Assembly (NCBI GenBank): GCA_003565095.1
Contig: PXDI01000312.1
Span: 1 to 7,126, forward strand
Direction of reading: 5' to 3'
Origin: PVC group bacterium
Lineage (GTDB): Bacteria > Verrucomicrobiota > Kiritimatiellia > UBA8416 > PXDI01
Length of the DNA stretch: 7,126 nt
Position numbers and translations under genes: made by a program. Numbering within the stretch: the first letter of the stretch is position 1; each line of letters starts with the position of its first letter. Below are positions 1 to 5,012 of this stretch, piece by piece. The notes beneath the pieces were generated by a model, which had not been told where the DNA came from, did no database searches, and saw only the letters and a list, made by a program, of their open reading frames with translations.

Positions 1-1
1 T

Positions 2-133
2 GAACTGCCGGAAGCATTAAGGGCGGTTTTGCAGCGAGCCATGGCAGTTGACCGAAACCTGCGCTGGAATGATGTTTCGCAGTTTACTGAGGCTTTCTGT
101 GCTGTGTGCCGGAATATGGGTGTTGACACTTGA
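2..133 (+). CDS. C-terminal end of a probable Ser/Thr protein kinase (5' truncated by window)
   Basis: The frame is open from the window edge and stops with TGA at 131-133, leaving 43 residues. The visible stretch RAVLQRAMAVDRNLRW, followed by a short helix ending in FTEAF, has the pattern of the last helices (subdomains X-XI) of bacterial Hanks-type Ser/Thr kinases. There, a Leu-rich helix with 'RAL/RAM' is followed by D-x-x-x-R-[WFY] and a closing 'EF/QF..AL' helix. The Arg at about residue 21 of the fragment would be the conserved subdomain XI arginine. The catalytic core lies outside the window, so activity cannot be judged. The protein ends soon after the kinase fold, so no C-terminal sensor or membrane domain follows it. 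The next gene starts 51 bases downstream on the same strand. The call rests on one short motif region; another alpha-helical tail is possible. Confidence 0.55.
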   Translation, partial: ELPEALRAVLQRAMAVDRNLRWNDVSQFTEAFCAVCRNMGVDT

Positions 134-158
134 TTTATATATGGTTTTGTCTTATTAT
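130..158 (+). promoter_or_regulatory. Candidate sigma70-type promoter for the PAS/receiver gene
   Basis: TTGATT at 130-135 (4 of 6 to the -35 consensus) and TATTAT at 153-158 (5 of 6 to the -10 consensus) are separated by 17 bases. The -35 overlaps the stop codon of the upstream kinase. Transcription would begin near 165, giving a leader of about 20 bases that still contains the GGGAG ribosome site at 170-174. The region is AT-rich, so a chance match is possible and read-through from the kinase gene is not excluded. Confidence 0.4.
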
Positions 159-184
159 TTTTTTCAATTGGGAGTTTTTGTTAG

Positions 185-2287
185 ATGAGTGACGATACTT
201 CATATAGGCATTACGAGGGAGATGTCGTATCCTGTGATAATGACCATTATCTGGAAGCGTTGCTCGACTTTCTGCCGGACAGTATCTATTTCAAAGATAC
301 TGCCGGACATTTTCTGCTGATAAACCGCGCGCTTGCCAATCGGCTTGGGATTGATTCACCACAGGATGCGATTGGCAAGACCGATTTCGATTTCTTTTCG
401 CAGGAGCATGCCCAGCAGGCGTTTGATGATGAACAGAGCATCATCCGGACAGGTAATCCGATTATTGCCAAAACGGAGAAAGAAACCTGGCATGACCGTG
501 GCCCTTTGTGGGTCGCTACGACCAAAATGCCGCTATATGACCGGGATGGCCGGATTGTGGGCACATTCGGTATATCGCGTGATGTTACTGCCCAGATAAT
601 TGCCAACGAAGACTTGAAGGCCAGTCGCGAGGAATTACGCAAACATCGTGATCATCTTGAAGATCTGGTAAATGAGCGTACTAACGAACTGCAGGTCATT
701 AATAACCGTCTGGTACGCGAGATTGAGGAGCGTCGTCAGGCGGAAGAGGCGCTGCGGACCAGTGAAGAGCGTTATCGTGCCCTTTTGGACACCACACCGA
801 CTTACGTTTACACTGTGTACATGCGCAACGGGCATGCGGTAGCAACAGAGCACAGCGAGGGCTGCATCAATGTTACAGGATATTCTCCAGGTGATTACCG
901 CGAGAATCCTAATCTGTGGCTGCATATGGTTCATCCTGAAGATCGTGAAATGGTACGGTCATTTGTAGATAGGGACTTGGCGCATTATGACGGCACCCCC
1001 ATTGAGCACCGGATCATACACAAAGACGGAACATTACGCTGGGTCCGCAATACGGTTGTACATCATTATAATGACCGCAACGAACTTGAACGTTATGACG
1101 GTCTGGTCGAGGATATTACTGAAAGAAAACTTGCCGAGCAGGCACAACGCGAGAGTGAGCAGTTCAAGGCGATTGGAAGTCTGGCAGGAGGGGTGGCCGA
1201 AAGCCTTGGCAATGTTATTACAATAGTGCGCGGCTGCGCTCAATCAATTGTTGAGAGTATGATTCCCGGAACGAGTTGCCATTCGGATGGCCGCCAGATC
1301 CTGGATACCATGCGTTATACCGATCAGTTGGCGAACCGTCTGCTGAACATGGCACGTTTTTGTGAAACCGGCGGAAATGCAATGCTGGATACCGTCTGGA
1401 TTGATGATGTTTTGCAACAGGCCGCCGGTCTTGTTCAACATGTTTTGGCAGAAAACAATATAGATGTTGATTTTCCTGATAACTCAACTTGTCCAGCGAT
1501 TATGGCGCACGGCGAACAATTGCTTGATATACTCGTGGGGCTGCTTGGAAATGCTGTCGAGATTATGCCCGGAGGTGGCGTTGTGAGAATTAATTGCTCA
1601 ACCCGGCGCATCAATACACCTGGGCATCGCTGGAACTCAAAGGCGGAAAGCGGCAGATTTGCGGTGTTGCGGGTGATTTATGATGATGATTCAGCAGATT
1701 TGTCGCGGATCGATTTAAATATTAAGGTACAACCGGATTCGCGGATTGATCAGCACTCCCGGATGGGGTGGGGGATGTCGATGGCTTGCAGTCTTATTGA
1801 AAACTGGGGCGGATGGATGCAGCAACGCAGCAAGAACAGCGGGCGGACGGTAGTGCGTATGTTTCTTCCGCAAGTAGATGCGGCGCGGCCGGCGGCCGTC
1901 AGCGAGACAGTCCGGCCCTTGACAGGTTCAACCGTGTTGGTTATTGATGACAACAGTGCGATTCTTGAAAACATCCGGCAGATCTTGATTACTGAAGGTT
2001 GCCGCGTGCTGGCTACATCTGATGCGCAGACCGGTCTGGACTTGTTTACTGCCCATTCATCCGAAGTAGATCTGGTGGTGCTGGATGTATTGCTGCCGGG
2101 CTTCTGTTTTGACGGCATGCTCGAACGCATAATGAAACAGCGTTCTGATGCGCGTGTTATGGTTATATCCGGTTTTTGCCGCGACTACATCCGCCATTGC
2201 CTCGGTTCCGGTTCGTGGTTCTATCTGCAAAAACCGTTTGATGCTGCGCAACTGACAGGTATGCTGCGCAAAATGCTTGCGACATAG
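185..2287 (+). CDS. PAS-PAS-degenerate histidine kinase-receiver hybrid protein
   Basis: This is a 700-residue soluble signalling protein with no signal peptide or membrane segment. PAS 1 spans about residues 22-137 and has the 'DSIYFKD...GKTDFDFF...GTFGISRDVT' pattern. A charged coiled coil follows at about 138-196. PAS 2 (PAS_3-like) spans about 197-316 and contains HKDGTLRWVRN and DITERK. The dimerisation/H-box segment at about 325-392 reads LAGGVAESLGN where kinases of this type have LAGG(I/V)AHDFNN, so Glu339 replaces the phospho-acceptor His. The ATPase-like region (about 440-562) keeps an N-box Asn456 (GNAVEIMPGGG). It has lost the DTGxGM box (YDDDSADL at 499-506), and RMGWGMS stands where GTGLGLS is expected. 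The receiver (582-700) is complete: Asp588/Asp589, phospho-acceptor Asp634, Ser662 and Lys683. The inference is that it cannot autophosphorylate and acts as a sensor or scaffold whose receiver is charged by another kinase. ATG185 is chosen because GGGAG lies at 170-174. Confidence 0.9.
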   Translation: MSDDTSYRHYEGDVVSCDNDHYLEALLDFLPDSIYFKDTAGHFLLINRALANRLGIDSPQDAIGKTDFDFFSQEHAQQAFDDEQSIIRTGNPIIAKTEKETWHDRGPLWVATTKMPLYDRDGRIVGTFGISRDVTAQIIANEDLKASREELRKHRDHLEDLVNERTNELQVINNRLVREIEERRQAEEALRTSEERYRALLDTTPTYVYTVYMRNGHAVATEHSEGCINVTGYSPGDYRENPNLWLHMVHPEDREMVRSFVDRDLAHYDGTPIEHRIIHKDGTLRWVRNTVVHHYNDRNELERYDGLVEDITERKLAEQAQRESEQFKAIGSLAGGVAESLGNVITIVRGCAQSIVESMIPGTSCHSDGRQILDTMRYTDQLANRLLNMARFCETGGNAMLDTVWIDDVLQQAAGLVQHVLAENNIDVDFPDNSTCPAIMAHGEQLLDILVGLLGNAVEIMPGGGVVRINCSTRRINTPGHRWNSKAESGRFAVLRVIYDDDSADLSRIDLNIKVQPDSRIDQHSRMGWGMSMACSLIENWGGWMQQRSKNSGRTVVRMFLPQVDAARPAAVSETVRPLTGSTVLVIDDNSAILENIRQILITEGCRVLATSDAQTGLDLFTAHSSEVDLVVLDVLLPGFCFDGMLERIMKQRSDARVMVISGFCRDYIRHCLGSGSWFYLQKPFDAAQLTGMLRKMLAT

Positions 2288-2293
2288 GCCGCA

Positions 2294-4195
2294 TTATTCT
2301 GTATTAGCTGCGTCTTTTCCTGCATAGGCTTTGCGCGCTATTGCCCATATGTTGCGATTGAATGCGCCGGGGTCTTCTGGAAGAATGCCGTTGGCTATGC
2401 CGGCCTGGGCGTACAATACTTCAGCAAGGCCGGCCAACTCCTCGCCCCGAGGGTTGTTTTCGAAAAGCTGCTTAGTGATCTGCAAAACCGGGTGTTCCGG
2501 ATTGATTTCAAGAACAGGATTGGTGGTCGGTACAGGCTGGTTCATACTTCTCATCATTTGTTCAAGCGAAGAGGGTAATGAGTTCTCGTGCGCCACCAGG
2601 CAGCATGCGGAGTCTGTCAGCCGTTTTGATATTCTGACATCGCTGACCTTCCCGGCCAGAATGTCCTGAAGCTTGCGCAATAAATCACTGTGAGGCTTAT
2701 CGGTCTGCTTATCATCCCCGCCGGCTTGTTCTTTGTCATCTTTTCCCGCCGGTAAATCCAGGTCGCCGCGGTCAACCGGCTTGAGCATATGTCTGTCATA
2801 TTCACTCAAGTGCATCAGCATAAAGTCATCAACAGGGTGGTCCATCAGCAGCACTTCAATGCCGCGCTTTGAAAAGACCTCAAGATGCGGTGAATGCAAA
2901 GCTGCATCACTGTCGCTTGAAAGGTAATAAATATGCTGCTGACCTTCCTGCATACGTTCAATGTATTCAGCAAGACTCACAAATTTATCATCCAGACATT
3001 GGGTAGACTTAAACAATAAAAGACCTGTGAGCTTTGACAAATCGTTATTACCGGGATGGCATCCTTCCTTGATTATGCAGCCGAATTCACGCCAGAATTT
3101 ATCATATGTCTCGCGTTGTTCTTTCATTGTTTCAGCAAGATAACCAAGAATACGTGAAACAACATTCTTTTTGATCAAATGCACGTTGCGGTCATTCTGA
3201 AGTATTTCGCGAGAAACATTCAGCGGCAGGTCGCTTGAATCAACAACACCGCGAATGAATCTCAGATACTCCGGCAGTAAATCGCGACACCGGTCCGTGA
3301 TGAAAACATTATTAACGTAAAGCTGAACTCCTCCATTGTAATCCGGTCTAAACAGGTCAATCTGTGCCTTGGACGGGATGAACAACAAAGCCTTGAATTC
3401 CACCGTACCTTCGGCGGCAATGTGTAACCGTCCGAGCGGGTCGGCATGGTCATGAGTTATGTGTCTGTAGAACTCACTGTATTGTTCATCAGAAACCAAA
3501 TCACGGGGTTGTTTCCAAAGCGCTTTTTGCGAATTTACCTGCTCATCTTCTTTGCCGGTGCCGTCATTGAGCATGACGGGATAGGCGATATAGTCGGAAT
3601 ATTCCTTGATAATTCTTTTTATGACTGCTGGATCTAGATAACAATCCATTTCATCTTTCAGGTGCAGGATTACCTTTGTTCCTGAATCAATGCTTTGATC
3701 TGACTCTTCAATTGTAAAAGTTCCTGCTCCTTTGCTTTCCCATTTAACAACAGATGACTCAATTCCGGCGCGTTTAGATAACACAGTGACCAGGTCAGCA
3801 ACCATAAAAGCTGAATAAAAACCGACGCCGAACTGTCCGATCAGCTCTGTGCCGCCTTTTTGATTCTCCTGCAATGTCTGCAGGAAGCTGCGGGTGCCTG
3901 AACTTGCAATGGTTCCGATATTCTGCGCGAGTTCAGCGGCGTCCATACCCGTTCCATTATCTGCGATACTGAGCTGTCTGTTTTGCCGGTCGATGGTTAC
4001 AATGATTCTCCCTTGCCAATCATTATCTCCCGTTTTGTCGCCGGTCAGCGCCTCAAAGCGCCGGCGGTCTATGGCGTCTGATGCATTAGAGATTAACTCA
4101 CGCAGGAATATCTCATGCTTTGAATAAAGCGAATGAATCACAAGGTTAAGCAGTTGCTGAACTTCTGTTTTGAACTTTTTAGTTTGCCGTTTCAT
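2294..4195 (-). CDS. htpG: Molecular chaperone HtpG (bacterial Hsp90)
   Basis: This cytosolic ATP-dependent dimeric chaperone is full length at 633 residues, close to the usual 620-640. The N-terminal GHKL ATPase shows ELISNASDA (Glu33, Asn37), DNGTGM (Asp79), GTIASSGT (94-101), GQFGVGFYSAFMVAD (120-134) and GTKVILHLK (172-180). The middle domain shows QLYVNNVFI and LNVSREILQ; the Arg in the latter (329) is the conserved residue that contacts ATP gamma-phosphate in Hsp90s. A charged, Asp/Lys-rich linker at about 476-505 precedes the C-terminal dimerisation domain. No catalytic residue is missing. The start fits E. coli HtpG, whose N-terminus has the same length to ELISNASDA within one residue, and a strong GAGGAG site (plus-strand 4203-4208) lies 7 bases upstream. 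The gene is convergent with the PAS/receiver gene, 6 bases away, with no terminator visible between them. Confidence 0.98.
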   Translation of the reverse strand: MKRQTKKFKTEVQQLLNLVIHSLYSKHEIFLRELISNASDAIDRRRFEALTGDKTGDNDWQGRIIVTIDRQNRQLSIADNGTGMDAAELAQNIGTIASSGTRSFLQTLQENQKGGTELIGQFGVGFYSAFMVADLVTVLSKRAGIESSVVKWESKGAGTFTIEESDQSIDSGTKVILHLKDEMDCYLDPAVIKRIIKEYSDYIAYPVMLNDGTGKEDEQVNSQKALWKQPRDLVSDEQYSEFYRHITHDHADPLGRLHIAAEGTVEFKALLFIPSKAQIDLFRPDYNGGVQLYVNNVFITDRCRDLLPEYLRFIRGVVDSSDLPLNVSREILQNDRNVHLIKKNVVSRILGYLAETMKEQRETYDKFWREFGCIIKEGCHPGNNDLSKLTGLLLFKSTQCLDDKFVSLAEYIERMQEGQQHIYYLSSDSDAALHSPHLEVFSKRGIEVLLMDHPVDDFMLMHLSEYDRHMLKPVDRGDLDLPAGKDDKEQAGGDDKQTDKPHSDLLRKLQDILAGKVSDVRISKRLTDSACCLVAHENSLPSSLEQMMRSMNQPVPTTNPVLEINPEHPVLQITKQLFENNPRGEELAGLAEVLYAQAGIANGILPEDPGAFNRNIWAIARKAYAGKDAANTE

Positions 4196-4235
4196 TGTCT
4201 TGCTCCTCTTTGTTGATCAATAATAAACACGACGG

Positions 4236-4264
4236 TTAGTAAACTAAGTAAATAGGGATGTCAA
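4236..4264 (-). promoter_or_regulatory. htpG promoter with overlapping small palindrome
   Basis: Read on the minus strand, a perfect TTGACA -35 (plus 4259-4264) is followed by a 17-base spacer and TACTAA (plus 4236-4241) as a weak -10. Transcription would start near 4229, leaving a leader of about 33 bases with the GAGGAG ribosome site. The -10 sits inside the palindrome TTAGT-AA-ACTAA (4236-4247), a possible operator. No CIRCE element (TTAGCACTC-N9-GAGTGCTAA) and no sigma32-like promoter was found, so classical HrcA or sigma32 control is not supported here. A-tracts lie just upstream at 4263-4269 and 4271-4278. Confidence 0.5.
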
Positions 4265-4291
4265 AAAAATAAAAAAAAGTAATTAAGTTAG

Positions 4292-4315
4292 TTGACGTTG
4301 AGGCGTGAGTATAAT
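4292..4315 (+). promoter_or_regulatory. Possible promoter of the Lys/Ala-rich protein gene
   Basis: A perfect TATAAT lies at 4310-4315, preceded by TTGACG at 4292-4297. The spacer is only 12 bases, which is too short for a normal sigma70 pair, so the -35 may not be used. A shifted -10 (TAATAA at 4315-4320) gives a 17-base spacer but matches poorly. Initiation near 4322 would make a leader of about 139 bases before GTG4461. The upstream A-tracts (4263-4278) could act as curved or UP-like DNA. Confidence 0.35.
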
Positions 4316-4329
4316 AATAATTAAACAGT

Positions 4330-4360
4330 GATGAAAATTTGCGATGAAAATTTGCGATGA
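4330..4360. repeat. 13-base tandem repeat, 2.4 copies
   Basis: GATGAAAATTTGC occurs at 4330-4342 and again at 4343-4355 without a mismatch, followed by a partial third copy GATGA at 4356-4360. It lies between the TATAAT box and the gene start, so it would be in the 5' leader if that box is used. It may be a binding site pair (about 1.2 helical turns apart) or a simple slippage repeat; nothing in the sequence decides between these. Confidence 0.85.
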
Positions 4361-4417
4361 TATCTTACGGTGTTTCACGCTGTGGTGCCCTCGCGGCGAA
4401 CACGGCAAATCAAGCAA

Positions 4418-4441
4418 CTCGGTATGCTGATAAAGACCGAG
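4418..4441 (+). other. Small leader hairpin before the ribosome site
   Basis: CTCGGT (4418-4423) pairs perfectly with ACCGAG (4436-4441) around a 12-base loop. It ends 3 bases before the extended Shine-Dalgarno sequence, so it could keep the ribosome site single-stranded or protect the mRNA end. The stem is only 6 pairs, so the function is uncertain. Confidence 0.4.
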
Positions 4442-4444
4442 ATG

Positions 4445-4457
4445 TAAGGAGGTGATT
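4445..4457 (+). promoter_or_regulatory. Extended Shine-Dalgarno sequence fixing the GTG start
   Basis: TAAGGAGGTGATT matches the reverse complement of the 16S rRNA 3' tail (GATCACCTCCTTA type) over 12 consecutive bases, TAAGGAGGTGAT. Its GGAGG core (4448-4452) ends 8 bases before GTG4461, the ideal distance. This decides the start over the second in-frame GTG at 4467. Most genes in this window have only 4-6 matching bases. Confidence 0.85.
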
Positions 4458-4460
4458 GAC

Positions 4461-4631
4461 GTGGCAGTGAAGAAAGCAGCGAAGAAGAAGGTCGCGAAGA
4501 AGGCTCCGGCGAAGAAGGCCGTGAAGAAGGTCGCGAAGAAGAAGGTCGCGAAGAAGGCTCCGGCGAAGAAGGCCGTGAAGAAAGCCCCGGCGAAGAAGAA
4601 AGCCGTGAAAAAGGCAGCGAAGAAAAAATAA
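4461..4631 (+). CDS. 56-residue Lys/Ala-rich histone H1-like basic protein
   Basis: After the initiator Met, this protein uses only four amino acids: 28 Lys, 17 Ala, 7 Val and 3 Pro. Half of all residues are Lys. It is built from short AKK, VAKK and APAKK units, with no hydrophobic core, no Asp, Glu, aromatic or Cys residue, and no membrane segment. Such composition resembles the C-terminal tail of eukaryotic histone H1 and the bacterial H1-like proteins (chlamydial Hc1/Hc2, 'PAKK' tails), which bind DNA or RNA by charge. The inference is a nucleoid-associated, DNA-condensing or RNA-binding protein that stays disordered until bound. The gene is complete: GTG start, very strong ribosome site, TAA stop, then an intrinsic terminator. 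It is transcribed alone, divergent from htpG. Codons strongly favour AAG for Lys and GCG/GCC for Ala. Its sequence contains a 50-base internal repeat. The ORF is missed easily because of its length and GTG start. A role in ribosome or nucleic-acid packaging is not proven by sequence. Confidence 0.88.
   Translation: MAVKKAAKKKVAKKAPAKKAVKKVAKKKVAKKAPAKKAVKKAPAKKKAVKKAAKKK
4479..4582. repeat. 50-base perfect direct repeat inside the Lys/Ala-rich gene
   Basis: Bases 4479-4528 and 4533-4582 are identical, with a period of 54 bases (18 codons), corresponding to residues 7-22 and 25-40 plus two bases. The period is a multiple of three, so gain or loss of a unit would keep the frame and change only the number of basic repeats. 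Synonymous positions are also identical, which suggests recent duplication or ongoing homogenisation rather than old protein-level selection alone. Confidence 0.92.
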
Positions 4632-4640
4632 AACCAATGA

Positions 4641-4668
4641 CGGGAAGGTCATTTGTTTGACTTTCCCG
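4641..4668 (+). other. First 3' hairpin after the Lys/Ala-rich gene, without a T-tract
   Basis: CGGGAAGGTCA (4641-4651) pairs with TGACTTTCCCG (4658-4668) over 11 pairs, one of them a G-U wobble in RNA, around a 6-base loop. It starts 9 bases after the TAA stop and is followed by CAGTAACAATG, not by a T-run. It is therefore more likely an mRNA 3'-end stabiliser or pause hairpin than a terminator. Confidence 0.6.
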
Positions 4669-4680
4669 CAGTAACAATGA

Positions 4681-4720
4681 ACGGGACGGCTGTTAGCAGT
4701 CGTCCCGTTTCATTTTTATT
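4681..4720 (+). terminator. Rho-independent terminator of the Lys/Ala-rich gene
   Basis: ACGGGACGGCTG (4681-4692) pairs with CAGTCGTCCCGT (4697-4708) over 12 pairs, one a G-U wobble, with the 4-base loop TTAG. It is followed by TTCATTTTTATT. The stem can lengthen through AATGA (4676-4680) and TCATT with one bulged T. It is the second of two hairpins in tandem and ends the short transcript before the tolQ promoter region. Confidence 0.88.
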
Positions 4721-4757
4721 AGAGATTATTGTTTCTGCGTCATATCAACATTTCTCT

Positions 4758-4774
4758 GCCGGCTTTAAGCCGGC
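4758..4774. repeat. Perfect GC-rich palindrome
   Basis: GCCGGCTT-T-AAGCCGGC is a perfect 8-base inverted repeat around one base. In RNA it would form a GCCGGC stem with a TTTAA loop. It ends 4 bases before the -35 box of the candidate tolQ promoter. It has no T-tract for termination; it may be a regulator site or a dispersed repeat. Confidence 0.6.
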
Positions 4775-4778
4775 GTCA

Positions 4779-4807
4779 TTGACAGGGCAGGCATTTGTGC
4801 ATATTCT
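4779..4807 (+). promoter_or_regulatory. Candidate sigma70-type promoter of the tolQRA operon
   Basis: A perfect TTGACA (4779-4784) is followed after 17 bases by TATTCT (4802-4807, 4 of 6 to the -10 consensus). It lies after the terminator of the previous gene and is the best promoter match in the 381-base gap before tolQ. Initiation near 4814 would leave a long leader of about 199 bases containing the heptamer repeats and hairpins. Confidence 0.5.
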
Positions 4808-4866
4808 CTTTGTGGAAGTTGACGGTACTCAATGAGCCACTTGCAAAACTGGTTTTGAAAGTGTAG

Positions 4867-4959
4867 TGTTCAGGTGTCGGAGTTCAGGTGTCGGCAAAGA
4901 GATGACTGGTCCACAGCTCATTGTGCATTCCTGATACCTGAACACTGAACACTGAAACC
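4867..4959. repeat. Two short clusters of 7-base units in opposite orientation
   Basis: Bases 4867-4894 read as four 7-base units (TGTTCAG, GTGTCGG, AGTTCAG, GTGTCGG). Bases 4932-4959 read as four more (TGATACC, TGAACAC, TGAACAC, TGAAACC), which are related to the first cluster as reverse complements. The units are degenerate but keep exact 7-base phase. These clusters form the inner arms of the larger inverted block. Confidence 0.7.
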
Positions 4960-4986
4960 GGCGCTTGCGGGTATTTTGCAAGCGCC
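4960..4986 (+). other. Hairpin just before tolQ, competing with the outer repeat arm
   Basis: GGCGCTTGC (4960-4968) pairs perfectly with GCAAGCGCC (4978-4986) around a 9-base loop. The downstream half is also part of the outer inverted repeat arm (4974-4988), so the two foldings exclude each other. TCTAATAATAAATC follows, which is not a terminator tract. It ends 26 bases before ATG5013. Confidence 0.5.
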
Positions 4987-5012
4987 TCTAATAATAAATC
5001 AGCGGGGCGCAA

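Larger units (their letters stand above)
4834..4988. repeat. Nested inverted-repeat block upstream of tolQ
   Basis: The outer arms at 4834-4848 and 4974-4988 are inverted copies matching at 13 of 15 bases, with CTTGCAAAA/TTTTGCAAG perfect. They enclose an inner inverted repeat, 4865-4880 with 4931-4946: 16 pairs in RNA including two G-U wobbles, around a 50-base loop. The 155-base block has no coding frame of note. It could be a small MITE-like dispersed element or a structured leader. No target-site duplication was recognised. Confidence 0.6.

Noticed and set aside
123..128. Perfect TTGACA before the PAS/receiver gene
   Set aside because: No acceptable -10 lies 15-19 bases downstream; TTGATT at 130-135 with TATTAT at 153-158 fits better.
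2241..2271. Direct repeat ATGCTGCGCAA 20 bases apart at the end of the PAS/receiver gene
   Set aside because: It lies in the last helix of the receiver in different frames and is explained by ordinary coding sequence.
4292..4297. TTGACG as a firm -35 for the small basic gene
   Set aside because: Its spacing to TATAAT is 12 bases, outside the normal sigma70 range, so it is kept only as a tentative part of a promoter.
4388..4458. Riboswitch-like masking of the strong Shine-Dalgarno by upstream CCCTC
   Set aside because: Only about four contiguous pairs (CCTC with GAGG) form, too weak to support a switch.
4375..4677. Antisense frame with Ser/Pro/Arg-rich 'RPSS' repeats opposite the small basic gene
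   Set aside because: It is the mirror of the AAG/GCG-rich repeat; it has no ribosome site and it reads across one terminator-side hairpin. The plus-strand gene has far better start and stop signals.
4653..4835. 60-residue plus-strand frame in the gap before tolQ
   Set aside because: It runs through both arms of the terminator and the palindrome and lacks a ribosome site.
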